A stretch of DNA of 64,000 nt from Rhizoctonia solani (taxonomy: Eukaryota; Basidiomycota; Agaricomycetes; Cantharellales; Ceratobasidiaceae): the NCBI RefSeq assembly GCF_016906535.1, contig NC_057373.1:868001-932000 (forward strand). The letters run 5' to 3'. The translations under genes and the position numbers were made by a program. This document shows positions 34,798 to 46,674 of the stretch, in pieces. Under the pieces are notes generated by a model, which was given only the letters and a program-made list of their open reading frames with translations, was not told where the DNA came from and searched no databases. How positions within the stretch are numbered: the first letter of the stretch is position 1; every line of letters begins with the position of its first letter.

Positions 34798-35566
34798 CTA
34801 ATCGTCGTGAATAATAATTTGAGTTGGTTCCGCGACTTTGACATCGGGCGGAAGTGTGGGGAGGCCGGAATCTTCGACACTAGTAGGCTGAGGTATAGCA
34901 GGAGTAGGACCATGCTCGTCTTCTTCATCGCTCGATTCACCGGGTCTTCGGAAGACAACATTGGCACCATCAGCGGCCAACCTGCGACGTTTAGTGGGAT
35001 CCTCGCTGTTCCCATTCGTGCCGTCCTGGACTCCACCCTTTCCCATAGCTCGGTTCTTCTTTTTTTGACGCCTGGCCCGGTTTTTGGCGGTTTTGGCTTC
35101 ACTCTGTTCTTCTCGCTCTCGTTTTTTTGCCTCAAATTCTGCAGCCTCTTGTTCCTAATCCGCAAAATGAATAAGATCGATCGATTCGTTTGCGCATGAT
35201 GTACACACCTTCTTTGAGGCTTCCTCCATTATCTTAAGCCGTTCGTACTCCCGTCTTCGACTCTGTTTGTAGACATGGAATTCACCACTCCCAGCACCTG
35301 TGCTCCAAGAATATTAGTTCCTATGACAGCTTCGCGAATCAGCTCAAACACATGCCTGCGCTGGAGCCTTGTACATTCTTCATCATCTCCCGTGGAGGTC
35401 TAACTGTTTTCTCTTTGGGGGGAGCTGGGAGGTTGACTAGTTTTGTGGGATCCTTCATTAGCTTCTCCAGTTGTTGTTTTTGCAGGTCCAAAGCCGTTTG
35501 CTTTTTACGGGCAGCTTCACCAGACTGTGTAGCGTTGGATACTGGTGGAGGTGTCCCCGTCGCCAT
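34798..35566 (-). CDS. PRKRIP1-like nuclear protein (DUF1168)
   Basis: The start at 35566 gives MATGTPPPVSNATQSGEAAR. A basic/helical region follows (KQQLEKLMKDPTKLVNLPAP), then the family signature GSSAGAGSGEFHVYKQSRRR and a long charged helix (EYERLKIMEEASKKEQEAAE). A Lys/Arg-rich stretch and an acidic tail ending QIIIHDD complete it. Two introns. To obtain the family sequence SSAGAGSGEF, intron 1 must use a GC donor (GCAG|gcatgt). A GT site a few bases downstream would instead insert Met-Cys. Human PRKRIP1 is a spliceosome-associated RNA-binding protein. The frame is intact. It shares a divergent promoter of about 258 bases with the TMEM50-like gene. Confidence 0.82.
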
Positions 35567-35824
35567 ATTAGTAGATTTCTGGAGTGTGTTGTGCTACGAA
35601 ACAATGTCTGATTCCAAACCGAGGAGGTGAATGTTGTGAAGTCCAATCGAACTAAATTAGCCGCTGCCACGTGACCCTTGGCCCACTACTCCTTTAGCGC
35701 TTCCGTTCCTGGCCTCATCAGCGTTCCCTCCACCGCCGTGAGTAGTGTGTTTACCATCTCAAGATATCTCGAATAATAACGGATATCTTACGAAAAAAAC
35801 AGAACCCCTAAGAACTGAGATAGG

Positions 35825-36557
35825 ATGAGCCTTCCCCACTCACAGTATGACCCTCGTCGTGTTTGTATTATTCCCTTCCCCACGTTGCCATTCCTAAAAC
35901 ACAAGCGGGCGCTCGGAGTTTATACCGCAGGTGCATTGGTGAGAGCTCCCAAATAAAACTGACTTGTACCTTATACTAAATATACCTTTAGTTTGCCTTT
36001 GCTCATTGGGTATTTCTGGACGCTTGCATTCTATCATCACACGCCCGTCCTCCCGCCGACTCGCCCCATGATATTGTGCCTCTGCATGTTACATTCCTTG
36101 GTGAGCTCTATGTTAGGCTGATGCGATTGAACGAATGAATGACGTTTCATTCCTTAGACTGGATCCCTGGAATATGCTCGACCCTCGGTATGCTCGTCGT
36201 AAATCTAGTTAACAAGGAACAACTCCTTGGCGAAGGGTTTGCTTCTGGGGACGCGTATGTTCGGCGTGCGCGTATTATTCTTTTCGTGGGCTTCGCCTTG
36301 ATGGCAGGTGGACTTGCCGGTAGTGTGGTGCGTAAGAAGGGCTGGGCCGTTCCTCTCCCAGCGTGGGTAACTCACCTTCTTCCGTGCTTTTACAGGTGGT
36401 TCTCGTTTTAAAGTATATTCTGGCCGAATATGGCGAGGGATATAATTATTACGGTTACGCTAACGTTGTGCAGAATGTCGCAATTATGTTATCGGCTGTG
36501 GTACTTTGGCTTGCGCAGAATTCGCAGAGCGAATACGAATATAACCTCACCCTGTAA
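35825..36557 (+). CDS. TMEM50/Vps68 (UPF0220) family membrane protein
   Basis: Four-helix membrane protein of the endosomal/vacuolar system; yeast Vps68 is the relative. The start MSLPHSQYDPRRVCIIPFPT leads to KRALGVYTAG-ALFAFAHWVFLDACIL (helix 1, joined across an intron). WIPGICSTLGMLVVNLVNKE is helix 2, ARIILFVGFALMAGGLAGSV helix 3 and NVVQNVAIMLSAVVLWLAQ helix 4. Three introns (after ALFA-, VTFL and AGSV) keep the frame, and the stop is at 36557. Length of about 185 residues fits the family. Frame intact. Confidence 0.85.
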
Positions 36558-36760
36558 TTAGGCAGAAGAGCACCGGTAGTTACCCATGTGATTGGAAGCG
36601 TTCTTACATCAGGTCAAATCTAAAGGACTTAGAAGAAGAGATGTATTTTCATGTAGGGAATGATCTTGATTGATCTACATGTCTAATGTGATCGTATTTG
36701 CAGTAAATAAGTAACACAATTCACTTCACTAGAATTTCATTTTATCGTAAACTTCTAAAA

Positions 36761-39004
36761 TTACATTCGTTCCAACGGGCGGATGCTTAGCAAACGCATT
36801 GCAGCACCAAGTACGTCCCGTGCACATAGGAACAACCAAAGTCGAGCTCGTGCGACCTCGATTTGGTCCGCGGCGAGTCCCTTGACTGGTAGAGGATCCC
36901 ACGCGCTAGAGATTGCATGCGATAGCTTCATGGCAAACGTGACAACTCCACTAGGTTCGTTCTTCTCACATGCGACTCGCACCACGGGGTAGGAAGCAAG
37001 GATAAAGACCATTTCACGAGCGTGGGGCTCGGTCAAGAGGTCTGTTTGAATCTTGTCGGCCGCGGGCAGAGGGAGGAGCTCGGGGTTCTTCCTTGAGATA
37101 GAAGAGAGACGCACATGCGCGTACTGGAGATATGGGCCAGTGTCACCTTCAAAGGAGGTCATTCGACTCCAATTGAAGCTGTAGTTGTTGATCCTATTCC
37201 GAAATTTTTGTTCAGAGCACACCATATGCATATGTCAACTCATTACGCACCGCTTGGCCGCCATGTCCTGAATTTTGATAGCCGATAGACCAATCTCTCG
37301 CGAGACTCCCTCCGGGTCCTCTATGGCGTTATATTTCTCCTCATTGCTCATCATTTTTTCCTTCATGATAGAAGCCGCCTCTCGAATAACATCATCCAAA
37401 AATACAGCCGTTCCTTTCCGTGTGCTCATTCCCAATACCATTCCTGCAAATTTCACACTCAGTATGATCTTCGTGGACGTATGCGCATGGTGAAACCTAC
37501 CGAAGTTGACATGTTCCAGGCTCTTCGCCCATGGGTATTCCATCAACTCCAAGGTTTTGAAAAATTGGGCGCAGTGAAGGTCTTGCTGTGACGCGATAAC
37601 ATAGATCATTCTATCAAATTTGTACTTCTCATATCGCTCGATCGCAGCTGCAATGTCTCGGGTGAGGTACAGTGAAGTGCCGTCTGAAATTTTTGCATGA
37701 GCTCATCGCATGCAATCGTGGATCCCAATGTATACTAGCCTTGCTTTTGGATTACTGCTTTCCCGAGCTTGAATTTCTCCAAGTCGATAACCTGAGCACC
37801 CTTGGATTCTGAGACAAGTCCCATCTCTTTCAACCTGTCGACCGCGACCTTGATAGTATCTGCTCCGACCTAATATCCTATGAGCATTATTATGGTTTCA
37901 TATGCCTTCTTCACGTACTTGGGACTCGCCGGAATACACATCAAATGCTATGTTTAGTCGGGCGTATTCTTCCTTGTACTTCTCGATGGAGAGGTCCTCC
38001 ACCTGCGCCAGTTTTGGAGCGCACTTTCATCACCTAATCAGTGTATGAGTTAATTTAGTCTCAATAATCAATTGTGGTATTACCGTCTTCCATTCGCTTA
38101 AAATATGCACGAGCAGCATCATGAACAGATTCATCAGTAGTCGCGTCGGCATTGATTTTTACATAGACGTCGTATAAATGCTTGATGGCATCACGAGCAA
38201 GTGCTTCTTCGGAGCCGTACTTTTCAAAGCCAACGGCAATCATTCCGAACTAGTCGAGTAGTGTCATTGATCCAGGCACATGATGCACTCGTTTCAACTG
38301 AGGACGCACCTGCTTGCCCCAATCGCCGAGATAATTCATGCCAGTCACGCTCCATCCGTTGGCTTTGTAGACATTTGTCAAGAAACCTCCAATGATAGTC
38401 GACCGGAGGTTGCCAACATGAAATTGCTTAGCGATGTTTGGGGATGAATATTCTATTGACCTAGCGTCAACCAATATGAATAAGATTCCAGATCCCTACT
38501 GACCAATAATAATATTTTTGCCAGCTCCTGACGAATTGGAACCATATTGGGGAGTTTTGTCCTCAGTATGATTAGTGAGTGCGTCGACTTGCTTCAAGAC
38601 CTGGCTCATCAAGCTCTTGGTGTTGAGTTTAAAGTTGACAAACCCATTCATCTGTGTTGCAGCTTCAACGTATTCGTCGGCTTGAAACTAAATGGGCAGA
38701 TAATTCAGTCTGCACATATTACTGCTGAAATGTGACCCACTGAATCAGCGACTTTCTTGGCCCACTCATCAGGCTTGCCTCCAAGGCGGAAGCGGGCCAT
38801 TGCAACGGTGAAGTCGACGCCCTTGACACCATATAGCACTCCGGGGTACACTTGCTCCACACTGAGTTGGGGTAGGGCACGATGTATCTGTACAGCAATT
38901 GCGATACGGAAGGCATCCAGTACTGCACGCGAAGGTTCTGTTCCGGCGACTTGGGGCAGGCTTGAATTGGCCGTTTGAACTGGGACTGATGCCTCGGTAG
39001 ACAT
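36761..39004 (-). CDS. Arginyl-tRNA synthetase
   Basis: Class I aminoacyl-tRNA synthetase charging tRNA-Arg. The start at 39004 gives [20 protein letters not shown]. The N-terminal additional domain follows ([20 protein letters not shown]). The catalytic signature is [20 protein letters not shown], whose HVGN corresponds to HIGH. Next are [41 protein letters not shown] and MSTRKG (the KMSKS equivalent). The anticodon-binding DALR domain contains [15 protein letters not shown] and ends [12 protein letters not shown]. About eight introns. One base is missing in a G-run on the minus strand at 37994-37999: WRRWR should continue [11 protein letters not shown], but the given frame shifts. Because most fungi depend on a single arginyl-tRNA synthetase gene, this is more likely a sequence error than a dead gene. 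Confidence 0.9.
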
Positions 39005-39388
39005 TCTTAGAGTAGATGAAGTGGAGAAACTGGCACGTGGGTGGACAACTTGTGATCGATGTACACAAGTAAATTTAGATCTTAATACAGCAGAGGATCT
39101 GAGGATGGGAATGGCGCGATATATATGTGCCAGAATGGAAGGATGGGCTCGGCGGGTTCTGGTGCGATGACTCCGAAGATCGCTGTGCAGTGCGTAAATT
39201 TGACTCGAGGCAAATTATAATTTGGCCATGGACAAGATAAGATAATGACTAATTATCAACGGCGCTTATACCTCCTGACCTTGATCCGGAAATTGGGCAG
39301 TCACGTTCTCCGTCAGCGTGAATAGGATTGGTATAAAACGCAAAAGGAGCCGAATGTAACGCACACCTGTTCTCTGCCCTAGTTCACT
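39005..39388. promoter_or_regulatory. Shared divergent promoter region
   Basis: 384 bases between the starts of the arginyl-tRNA synthetase (-) and the dehydrogenase E1 (+). It has A/T-rich stretches and no coding pattern. Confidence 0.4.
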
Positions 39389-42300
39389 ATGTTGACCGCG
39401 TCACGTAGAGCACGTTTCGGCTTGACCTCGTTCAAGGCTGCGACATTGAGAGCACGCTACCACGACGAGTCATTTGGATACCGGAAACCGCGACCTTACA
39501 ATCTACCAGACTGTAAGTTCAGCGTCTTGTTACGTATTATGGCTATTTATCGCTTTGTCTCTTCAAGACACCCCGCCCAACTTGAAAACCGAGCCAAGAA
39601 TGCTGCTCTGTTAAGATATGTTGAATCAGTTCGGCAACATGGCCATAGGTAAGTTAAGGTTTCCCGTTAACTTTGAAGGGCGTGGGCACTCACAAGTATC
39701 ACGTGTCCCAGAGCAGCCTCAATCGATCCCCTGGACCTCCTGGAACGAGACCCGTTGGTGCTTTGGATCCTACGCGCTACGGGCTCAAAGATGCAAACGC
39801 CAAGTTTGATATTAACGGTATCATTTGGCATGACCTTGGCAACTTAGGATCCCCATCCTCCGAACCGGTTATGTGGTCACTGTCTGAGATCGTAGACCAC
39901 TTGCGTTCAGTTTACATTGGTCGCATTGCATATGAGTACATGCACTCGCCATCCAAATCTGAAAGGCTCTGGTTCTCGCACTTGCTTGAATCCAAGCAGA
40001 CATCAGGCAGATACAACCCCGATGATGAACAGAAACGCCGAATCTGGGGTTTACTGGCTCGAAGTGAAACCTGGGACCAATTTTTGCAACTCAAATTCCC
40101 GAACCTCAAGCGATACGGGCTCGAGGGTGCTGAATCTATGCTCTCGGCCGTGACTCTGTATTCCATTCCGCCTCTCAGAGTTTGTGTTTTTCTTGTCTGC
40201 GCTAGTACGTCCCTTTTACTCATATTCTAACAGGTGGGGTCTCGAATGTGGTCCTATGTATGCCGCACCGTGGAAGACTCTCTTTACTAACTGATTTACT
40301 CGAATACTCTCCGGCTGCAATTTTCACAAAATTCGGGGTGGGAGCGAGGTCCCTGGAAATCTTGGTGCTGTTGGTGATGTTATTAGTCACTTAGGTGTGT
40401 TTCAAATGGTGACTGCCGGTCGATATCTCCTGATTATCATGCAGTGGCATGCCCTACACTCGAGTATCCTGGTGGGTCGACGCCAGTACATGTTACGATG
40501 CTACAAAATCCTTCGCATTTGGGTAAGCATTTGCAATCTATGCTGGTTTTTCCGATTTAACAATCGTAATTATTCAGAGGCCGTAAACCCGTACGTTGAC
40601 GAACGACTATCATGTTCGCTGTATTGATTTTAGTTTACATCATCAGAGTTGCTATGGGCCAAGCCCGAGCAAAGCAATACTCGTTGATCAAAGAGTCGGG
40701 CAATGATTGTATGCTTGGGGATAAAGTTATATGTGTTCAGTTGCATGGCGACGCTGCTTTTACCGGGCAAGGTGTAATCATGGAAGGCTTGGGTTTAAGT
40801 AAGTATATTTCGCATTGATCTTTAGTATCATCTTACGCGAGTTTGTAGGTAATCTGCCACATTACACGAGTGGAGGGAGCGTGCATTTAGTCGTAAAGTG
40901 GGTGGTATTCATCTCGTCTATAATACCAAGCACTGATATTCGCCTTAGCAACAAGTACGTATTAACTCTCTTGCATCTAGATGTAGCATTCTTATTTTGT
41001 ACCAAGTATCGGATACACAACACCCGCAGCCAACGCGCGTTCGACGTTGTACTGCTCCGACATCGGTAAAATGATCAACGCTCCGGTCCTTCATGTCAAC
41101 GGCGACCATCCCGAAGGTATGTCACTCTACGTGTCAGTTACGATAAAAATGGTGTGAATTATGAACCTTGATGCAGATGTTTACCGTGCACTGAAGATCG
41201 CCTTCGAATACCGCAACTTCTTCCGTAAGGTCAGTCTGTCAGCACAGCCCATGAGTACACAATCTGAGATTGGCTTACACCCAATCATAGGACGTGATAG
41301 TGGATCTCATTACGTACAGAAGATGGTAATTACTTTCCGATATACAAGTACCTTGCCTTTACTGACAGTGACGTCCAGGGGACATAACGAACTTGATGAG
41401 CCCGCCTTCACTCAACCCCAAATGTATGTCAACAAATAAGCTACTTAGCGGCCCCTCGATCGATTGATGAACCTACTTCCATAGGTACCATAAAATCAGG
41501 ACACGGCAGTCAGTGCCACAGATCTACGAGCAGAAGTTAATCGTCAGTGACCATGCTATTCATTATGAATATTTCATATATCTATTCTGCACTTTTAGAA
41601 TGAAGGGCTTTTGTCTGAAGATCAGGCAGCTGCCAGTCGAGCCGCATACAAGCAGCACCTCGACAAGGAGCTTACGAAGGCTGATACTTATCAGCCACAA
41701 GCAGACATGCTTCGTGGAAAGTGGTCCGGGATCGTCTGGCCAGGCGACTCCACAAAGGTTGATCACAATCCTAAGACTGGGGTCGATTCAAAGAAGCTTG
41801 TAGAAATTGGTAAGACGAGTGTCGCAGTCCCAGTGGGATTTGTGAGTCCAAATTTGGTTTCACCCTGAATTCGCTACTGATGAATTACCAGGCGACCCAC
41901 CCGAGGCTACAACGGCATATCAAGCATCGTATCACAAGCCTCGAGTCAGGTCAGGGCATTGACTGGGGAACTGCGGAGGCGCTCGCTTGGGGGTCGCTCA
42001 TGCTGGAAGGGTTTGATGTGCGCATTTCAGGTGTGCCGCGGTTCCATACCAATGGCCTACACCTATTGACCTATTGACTGTTCGGTCAGGTCAAGATGTC
42101 GGTCGCGGCACGTTTAGTCACCGGTAAAGTGTGTTAGTTTTGATAAAGTGCAAAACATTTATCCTCGTTGTACAGCCATGCGATGCTCGTTGACCAACAA
42201 ACGGAACGCGTTACGGTTCCACTTAACACACTTGAGACCGAGAAGAAGCTTGAGCTTGCGAACAGTTGAGTAGTTTATACATTTTAGTATAACTATTACC

Positions 42301-43701
42301 TGAAGGGAACTCAGGCTCCTTGTCGGAGATGGCAATTCTGGGTGTAAGTGGAGTTTCATGAAGACCATAGTGATAGCTCAACCGTTGTCTAGTTTGAATA
42401 TGGATTGAGCTGGGACTCTCCCAATCGGTGAGTTTATGAGTTTGATGCACCTGAAGTGCAGACCCTCTGATTGTGTGATAGGCTTGTGATATGGGAAGCA
42501 CAGGTATGTCATTAGGGCGATTTGCCTCCGGTTGTTGACTTCATCTGCTTTTGTTCATCGGCACATCTAGTTCGGGTAAGCAACACATGAATTCAAGTTT
42601 AGGAAAGTAAACTAACGACCTTGCAGTGACTTCTTCAATGGATCACAAGTATGTTTTATATTTTGCGGCTCATCAGTCGATTCCTAATCATCTCCTACCT
42701 AAAAAGGTCATTATCGACACATTCATTCATCCTCCGAAGGTTAGCTCCTCGTCTGCTTTTGATGAGAAACAATACCTAGTGACGTTCGGTACGATGTATC
42801 CTTTTTAGCAAAGTGGCTGAAGCAAAGGTGGGCGCTTCGGTACTCCTGAACACGTTGTCTATTGATTTCCTGACCAATAAATGAATAGCGGCCTGGTTAT
42901 GCTATTGCCCCATGGTCTGGATGGAGCAGGCCCGGAACATTCCAGCGCGCGTATCGAGCGATTCCTACAGGTGAGTTTGCAGTTGCGTGTAAATCATTGA
43001 ACAAAGTTAAGAGCTAATAAAAATACTCCCCAAGCTCACTAACGATGCATACGAGTTTGATCCACAACTCAACATCAACATGCATGTCGTGAATCCAACT
43101 ACTCCTGCGCATACTTCCACCTTCTTCGGAGGCAGATGCTACGCAACTATCGCAAGCCTCTCATTGTTGCCGCGCCCAAGGGATTGCTACGATCTCCAGT
43201 AAGTGCTTTCATTAGATACGGTATCAGCTGATTCTCTCCAAGTCCGCAGCGTGTGCGATTGCTGACATGGATATCGGGACGGAGTTCCAGAGAGTTCTAG
43301 CTGACCCTAGTGTGGCGCCCGGATCTACTGTGAGCCGTGTGTTGGTAGTCTCCGGCAAGATATACTACGACCTGGTCCGAGAAAGGAAAGATCGAGGGCT
43401 GGAGAATGTACCGATCGTACGAATCGAAGAAATAGCGCCGTTCCCATTTGATGTCCTGGAGGGTGTTCTCCAAGGCTACGTCAGCGAGAACACCGAGGTT
43501 CTATGGGTTCAAGAAGAAGCAAGAAACCAAGGTCCTTGGGCTCACGTCGAGGGGCGGATTAACGAGGTCCTGAAAAAAGTGAACGCTGGTTCTCGTGTCA
43601 GATATGTAGGCGGCGTGAAAGCCCTGTACCCGCCGTTGGGGTTGGAAGCTGGCACAAAGCAGAGAGTGCCAAGCTCTTCAATGATGTTTTTGCTTAGATG
43701 A
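39389..43701 (+). CDS. DHTKD1: DHTKD1-like 2-oxoacid dehydrogenase E1 component, mitochondrial
   Basis: ThDP-dependent E1 subunit; DHTKD1 acts on 2-oxoadipate in lysine breakdown. The targeting-like start is [20 protein letters not shown]. Key regions are [91 protein letters not shown], the ThDP motif [18 protein letters not shown] to [67 protein letters not shown] and [15 protein letters not shown]. More than 20 short introns. Exons include a 6-nt one (40949-40954) and a 5-nt one (42571-42575). Three single-base deletions appear near 39750, 40335-40338 and 43111. [14 protein letters not shown] is closer to DHTKD1 than to the 2-oxoglutarate dehydrogenase E1. Confidence 0.88.
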
Positions 43702-44640
43702 ATTGGTTATGTAGTTTATACAGTGGGCGGTCCTCGGGGCGTGGTTGGAAGTAATCAAATGGACAAATATTTTGCAAAATAACGCGTCGGACTGATAAGC
43801 ACAATGCACGTTCTCAACATTTAGCCAACCTCAGGCTGGTGGTGCCTACAAAATTTATAATTAACACGCTGGAGGGCTCATCATACACCCATTGGTCCTA
43901 TACACTTGATATGCAGGGTAGATCAAACTTTATAGGCATGTTACTTGGTTCTGCGAAGATTAGAGTGCTGCTTCATAGGCCCAACCAGCATGATAGCTTA
44001 TAATTCTCCACAACTCTGATCTTCTCCTATGCCTCGCCCCAAGCCTAAGTCTGCTCGAGACGTATGCAGGGACAGCATCTTCGGAACGGCAGGGCCGCTG
44101 CAAATCGGTAGAATATACATGCGTCATGGTACGGAATTGTGAGACGATCGTGCAAACTGTTCGTACTCACGACCAGTCACAAACAAGTTGTATGTGCCGA
44201 GCCAAAGTGCTTGAAAATCTCTCTAATGAGGGCCACCCTCGGGGTGGGGGCTTACGTCTGCAGGTAGAATAAAACGATCAAATTCATCGTTTAAAAACGA
44301 AGCGTGGTTGTGAGGCAAAACGTCTAAACCCAGCTAAGTCCGTGGTCGCGCACGGAGAGGCAGCTCGCCATGTGGTCGCTGAGGCAAGAGTGCTTTGCAA
44401 GGGGAAATAGCAGACCCTGATTCACCCGAGTTGTGGATGGGTGGATTCGATGGATGGTAAGCGTACCGCCCATCTCGCTTGTCGTCCTAATCACTATAAA
44501 AGCCTTCACGTCGAATCGATCCATTACGGATACTCTATCGACAAAAGGAGACATTCCATCGGCCACCCGGTGCTCGATCGGATCAGCACCATATAGAAGT
44601 CTTGGTTCAACCAGATCCTAACACTTGCGAATACTCGCTA
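43702..44640. other. Intergenic region, nothing recognised
   Basis: About 0.9 kb. Possible 5' exons of the methyltransferase may lie at its right end, but I could not place its start. No RNA gene or repeat was recognised. Confidence 0.35.
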
Positions 44641-44642
44641 CT

Positions 44643-46439
44643 ATGTCAAGCGACTTTTCAACCCCTTCGCCTCTTACAGTGATGATACTGAAGACCCAAG
44701 CCGCCACTTCTATTATCATGAGGGTATGCTACGTGCCACTCTTACGAACGAATGCTTATATAAAGACGAATGAACCAGGCAGGCGGATGCCAGCACAAGG
44801 CAACTACTTTCTGCCGGCTGATCAAGAAGAATTCGATAGGTAAACTCATGGCACATGAATTAGGCTTGTTTACTAAAACTAAATAACAGGCTCGAAAGTG
44901 TACACCAAATGACTACTGCTGTACTGGGGGATTTATTCTGGGGACCCGTTGACAAAAAGCTGATCCCGCGACCGAGCGGTCGAAGGCGCTGTGTTTTGGA
45001 CGTGGGCACTGGGACGGGTTAGTCTGATACGATTTGAATCAGATGGTGGCGCCGATACTTAATGCTCCACTTCTAAAGGAAGTTGGGTTCGAGAGATGGC
45101 AGAAAAATACGAAAAAGCGGATTTTATTGGGATCGACATCGTGCCTATACCACCACCTGCCTCCACAATCGCCGAAATGGGGGTGGGGAGCTTGCTGAGA
45201 ACGACTTATGTGGGTACTACTTGACATATACCTTGGAACGTGCTAAGCGGGTGCTTAGGAAGAGCCTGCTGACGGCGGCTATTCCATGTATTCTGGCGGG
45301 AGGTTTGCGATGTCATCTGAGAACCTCGCCGCAATGCTCCTTGGGACTCCGATTCCGACTCCGGTTGGCTTACCAGCTACTCCAGGCCCATACGACTACG
45401 GAACACCGGCTTATGGAGCATCAGGTTATGGGACACCAGGTTATGGAACATCGGCCCAAACACCATACTCAAACTACGGTACTCCTCGACAGACAGAGGT
45501 CCATTTTGTGGAGCGTGATAATGTTCGCTTCGAAATACAGGATATATCCGAAGGATTAGAGTTCCCCGATGGTGTATTTGACATTATTCATTGCAGATAC
45601 GTCCTCACGCTTGGTGTATGTCATGTCTAGTACCTTTGAGGCCGTACTAATGGAACTTCCTTAAGGTTCCCGATTACAAGACTGCAATACGAGAGCTAGT
45701 GCGAGTACTTCGACCAGGAGGATTGTTGTTAATGGCAGAATCTTCTGTCCCGTTTTGCCTTTCGGTTGGTTAACGGCATTATTGACGCAACCGTTATTGA
45801 CCCCCTGACAGGATGGGTCCGACCCTGCCCTTGGGACTGCGACACGCGAACTAATTGAGATCGTACGCGCCTCTATCAAAGAGGCTGGCCTTGATCCCGA
45901 ATTGAGATTGAAACTGAGTTCAGAGGTACGGAGCAATAGATACTGGTTTCCTACACAGTTGCCGAGGTTCTTTGGTTCCTAGTTAATTAACAACCCCAAG
46001 ATTGAAAAAATTGAAACACGGGAGTTTGCGCTTCCTCTAGGGATTGGCCCACCGGTAAGTTCGGCCAGCTACAAAGCACTGTCGTTGCTTATCACACATA
46101 CATATAGACGTGAGCTTACACACTGTGGGACGTAATGGGCTTGAAAACTTGGCCGTTGGTCTACGTTCTCTGACACCATTGCTCCGCCAAGTTGGTTATG
46201 ATGATGCGATGATTTCCATGCTGGCATCGAGGTTGGTAATGTTTCACCCATTGGATTTTGGGTGTAATCAGCTGACTCACCAATTTAGGCTGCACGACGA
46301 ATGGGATGTGAACGAAATCGGGTGTGGTATAGGGAAAGCTTTTCTTGTACATTCGTTTGGGCTACAAAACAACGCTAGCGTTCGTTTACTCTTGCTTAGG
46401 AGATACCCTTTCCATCGTCGTCCGTACGTGATTTTTTGA
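44643..46439 (+). CDS. SAM-dependent methyltransferase (LaeA/UMTA type) with a disordered insertion
   Basis: The Rossmann-type methyltransferase core is clear. Upstream come DDTEDPSRHFYYHEG and GRRMPAQGNYFLPADQEEFD. Motif I is RCVLDVGTGTGSWVREMAEK, then ADFIGIDIVPIPPP. The core continues with VRFEIQDISEGLEFPDGVFD, IIHCRYVLTLG and VRVLRPGGLLLMAESS. Fungal relatives of this pattern include LaeA-like and UMTA-like proteins of unknown substrate. Between the second strand and VRFEIQ lies an in-frame insertion of about 90 residues rich in Tyr, Gly, Thr and Pro (YDYGTPAYGASGYGTPGYG). It is flanked by a clean intron (about 45211-45258). The first codons are uncertain: the frame around DDTEDPS has no ATG before an upstream stop, so a 5' exon is missing from my model. 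The C-terminus after NGLENLAVGLRSLTPLLRQV is also uncertain. Confidence 0.65.
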
Positions 46440-46674
46440 CATAGCTATTGAATATCAATCCATTTTATCTGTAATCGAACACCGCACCGCCTGTGAGGTA
46501 TGGCCAAGTAATCCACATGCGCGCTTGAACGCATTCATCACTGTATGCGCATGCGCAAGGGTTTCGAAACTTTAATGCGATTACTAAGGTGAAACCCAGG
46601 TGGATGTTTGGCTGTAGACACGTGACCGTGTACTCGCGTTGTCAAGCGCCGAGCCACTTGTATCCCGATCAACA

